DNA from: Actinomycetospora chibensis
GTDB lineage: Bacteria > Actinomycetota > Actinomycetes > Mycobacteriales > Pseudonocardiaceae
Length of the DNA: 64,000 nucleotides
Assembly (NCBI RefSeq): GCF_028737215.1
Contig: NZ_JAQZAM010000010.1
Coordinates: forward strand, 62,001-126,000
Direction of reading: 5' to 3'
This document shows, in pieces, positions 62,693-64,000 of this stretch. The translations under genes were made by a program, and so were the position numbers. Position 1 is the first letter of the stretch; every line of letters starts with the position of its first letter. The notes beneath the pieces were generated by a model. The model saw only the letters and a list, made by a program, of their open reading frames with translations, was not told the DNA's origin and did not search any database.

Positions 62693-62821
62693 GCGCCACC
62701 TCACTCGTTCGGCTCGTTCCCGTCCCGCCAGCGCGGGTACCGGACGATCACTGGGACCCACGGTAGTCGTCGGGGGCGGCGACGGCCGCCGCGGTGAGCG
62801 GGTTCACGCCGCGCGGTGGTG

Positions 62822-62844
62822 GCAGCGAGGGCGTCCCTCGCTGC
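62822..62844. terminator. Perfect hairpin downstream of the PrsW gene
   Basis: GCAGCGAGGG-CGT-CCCTCGCTGC is a perfect 10-3-10 hairpin, 44 bp past the PrsW stop; it could end the minus-strand transcript before the DUF2520 gene. Confidence 0.65.
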
Positions 62845-62887
62845 TTCCGGCGCAGCCGGGGCGACCCTCGCTCCCGGCGTCGCAGGC

Positions 62888-64000
62888 TCAGGCGCCGGGC
62901 GGGCGCAACGGTGGCCCGCCGGGCCAGGACGGCGGCGGGCCGACGTGACCCTGGGTCGGCGCCCCGGCAGGGCCCTGGACGCCGGGCGCGTTGACCGCGG
63001 CGAGGCGGGCGCGCACGACGTTGTCGAGGAGCTCCGCGTGCCAGTCGGGCCGCGGCGGCAGGGCCCCGCGCTCCGCCCGGGCGCGCAGGAACGCGAGCTC
63101 GGTGACCGCGTGCTGGTAGTCCTCGACCGCCCGTGCCGCGGGCGCCCCGGCCCGCCGGTGCACGGCCGCGCGCCAGCGCCGCCGCCCGGTGAGGCTGGAG
63201 AGCAGCGGGACCTCGCTCGGCGCGATCCAGCCGGCGGCCGCGAACCCCGGCATCTGGCGGGCGAGCACCTCGCGCTCGCGCCGTCGCTGCCACACGACGA
63301 GCTCGATCATGCCGGCGAAGAGCGGGAGCATGATCAGGACGTAGACGCCGAAGAAGCCGGCGCCCAGCTGCGTCGACGAGTTCCACAGCGCGTGCAGGAT
63401 GACGGCGAGCACGTAGCCGCCGAGCACCGCGAGCGTGCCGACGACGCGCGACCGCGCCTGCGACGCGATGCCCACCCCGATGCCGATCATGGCTGTGAAC
63501 AGCGGATGCGCGAACGGCGAGAGCACCCCGCGCAGCACGAAGGTCGCGAGCACGGCGGTGCCCGGCGCGCCCTCGGCGTCGGTGAAGGCGCGCCCGAAGT
63601 AGATGATGTTCTCGGTGAACGCGAAGCCCGCCGCCGTGATGCCGGCGTAGACGACGCCGTCGACGATCCCGTCGAACTCCCGGCGCCGGACCAGCAGCAG
63701 CCCGACGACGAACGCGCCCTTGACGAACTCCTCGACCAGCGGGGCCGAGATCACCGCGCCGATCACGTCGCCCTGACCGCGCCCGAGCAGCAGCTCGGCG
63801 GCGATGATCGCGCTGGAATTGATGACGACCGCGACGAGCGCCGACAGCCCGGCGCCCCAGAGGAACGCCGCGAGCAGCAGCCGCGGGGGCTCGGGCTCGA
63901 ACCGGTCGATCCAGAGGAACGCCGCCACGACCGGGGCCACGGGCAGCAGCGCGAGCACCACGCCGATGACGACGCCGACGACCCCGATCTCGGTGCTCGC
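62888..64000 (-). CDS. PrsW-family intramembrane protease (5' end outside window)
   Basis: The protein has about nine membrane helices and PrsW motifs: the EExxK-type PLVEEFVKGAF, FAFTENIIYF and HPLFTAMIG and HALWN near the ends of helices, typical of the glutamic CPBP/PrsW group. Such proteases cleave anti-sigma factors or process envelope proteins. The frame is open to base 64000, so the true start is outside the window. A Pro-rich cytoplasmic tail ends the protein. Confidence 0.88.
   Translation of the reverse strand, partial: ASTEIGVVGVVIGVVLALLPVAPVVAAFLWIDRFEPEPPRLLLAAFLWGAGLSALVAVVINSSAIIAAELLLGRGQGDVIGAVISAPLVEEFVKGAFVVGLLLVRRREFDGIVDGVVYAGITAAGFAFTENIIYFGRAFTDAEGAPGTAVLATFVLRGVLSPFAHPLFTAMIGIGVGIASQARSRVVGTLAVLGGYVLAVILHALWNSSTQLGAGFFGVYVLIMLPLFAGMIELVVWQRRREREVLARQMPGFAAAGWIAPSEVPLLSSLTGRRRWRAAVHRRAGAPAARAVEDYQHAVTELAFLRARAERGALPPRPDWHAELLDNVVRARLAAVNAPGVQGPAGAPTQGHVGPPPSWPGGPPLRPPGA

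Overview
The window is GC-rich actinobacterial DNA with GTG and leaderless starts throughout. CarD, Lsr2, ClpC, a PPE/EspG pair, an MhuD-type haem-degrading enzyme and an NDMA-dependent (mycofactocin-type) alcohol dehydrogenase point to Pseudonocardiales (Pseudonocardia or Actinomycetospora-like). This placement is inferred from gene content and was not tested by phylogeny. Many genes start 6-8 nt downstream of a TANNNT hexamer with no Shine-Dalgarno sequence, the usual actinobacterial leaderless arrangement.

Layout, left part (1-28 kb, accessory-rich): the end of a cytochrome P450; a thiamine block (thiS-thiG behind a TPP riboswitch, with divergent thiO and thiE); a trypsin-like secreted protease; membrane proteins, a VOC protein, and a TetR/AurF-type oxygenase pair; a GAF-ANTAR-AraC regulator; an alpha/beta hydrolase and a chorismate mutase; an HxlR regulator divergent from a DUF6230-DUF6114-secreted protein operon; an arsenic resistance block (arsM-arsI divergent from arsR-acr3-arsC, ending in a flavoprotein remnant beside tRNA-Thr); thrE-otsA; a LacI regulator; a Fur-family-boxed metal ABC operon (znuA-znuC-znuB-TauE/SafE); and a membrane class III nucleotide cyclase.

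Right part (28.5-64 kb): a conserved backbone in the order familiar from Mycobacterium tuberculosis Rv3579c-Rv3603c: rlmB, cysS, [NDMA-ADH, MoxR ATPase, VWA protein, EspG, PPE], ispF, ispD, carD, lpqE, radA, an Rv3587c-like protein, mutY, mhuD, [sirtuin, AlkX-like, YihY, WYL regulator, TIR element], clpC, [M23 peptidase, Crp-type regulator], lsr2, [isochorismatase, DUF779, aldehyde dehydrogenase, GAF activator], coaX, panD, panC, DUF2520 protein, PrsW. Bracketed genes interrupt the mycobacterial order. The diadenylate cyclase gene disA, which follows radA in mycobacteria, is missing here.

The most unusual object is a 1.27 kb unit at 47048-48316. It has 57-bp terminal inverted repeats (one mismatch) and one gene, which joins an AbiEi-type winged helix to a C-terminal DUF559/Vsr-like nuclease signature, and no transposase. 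Other points of interest are two CTGA stop/start overlaps that imply CTG start codons, a thiE gene that has lost its stop codon over an antisense protease, and several precise palindromic operators next to their likely regulators.
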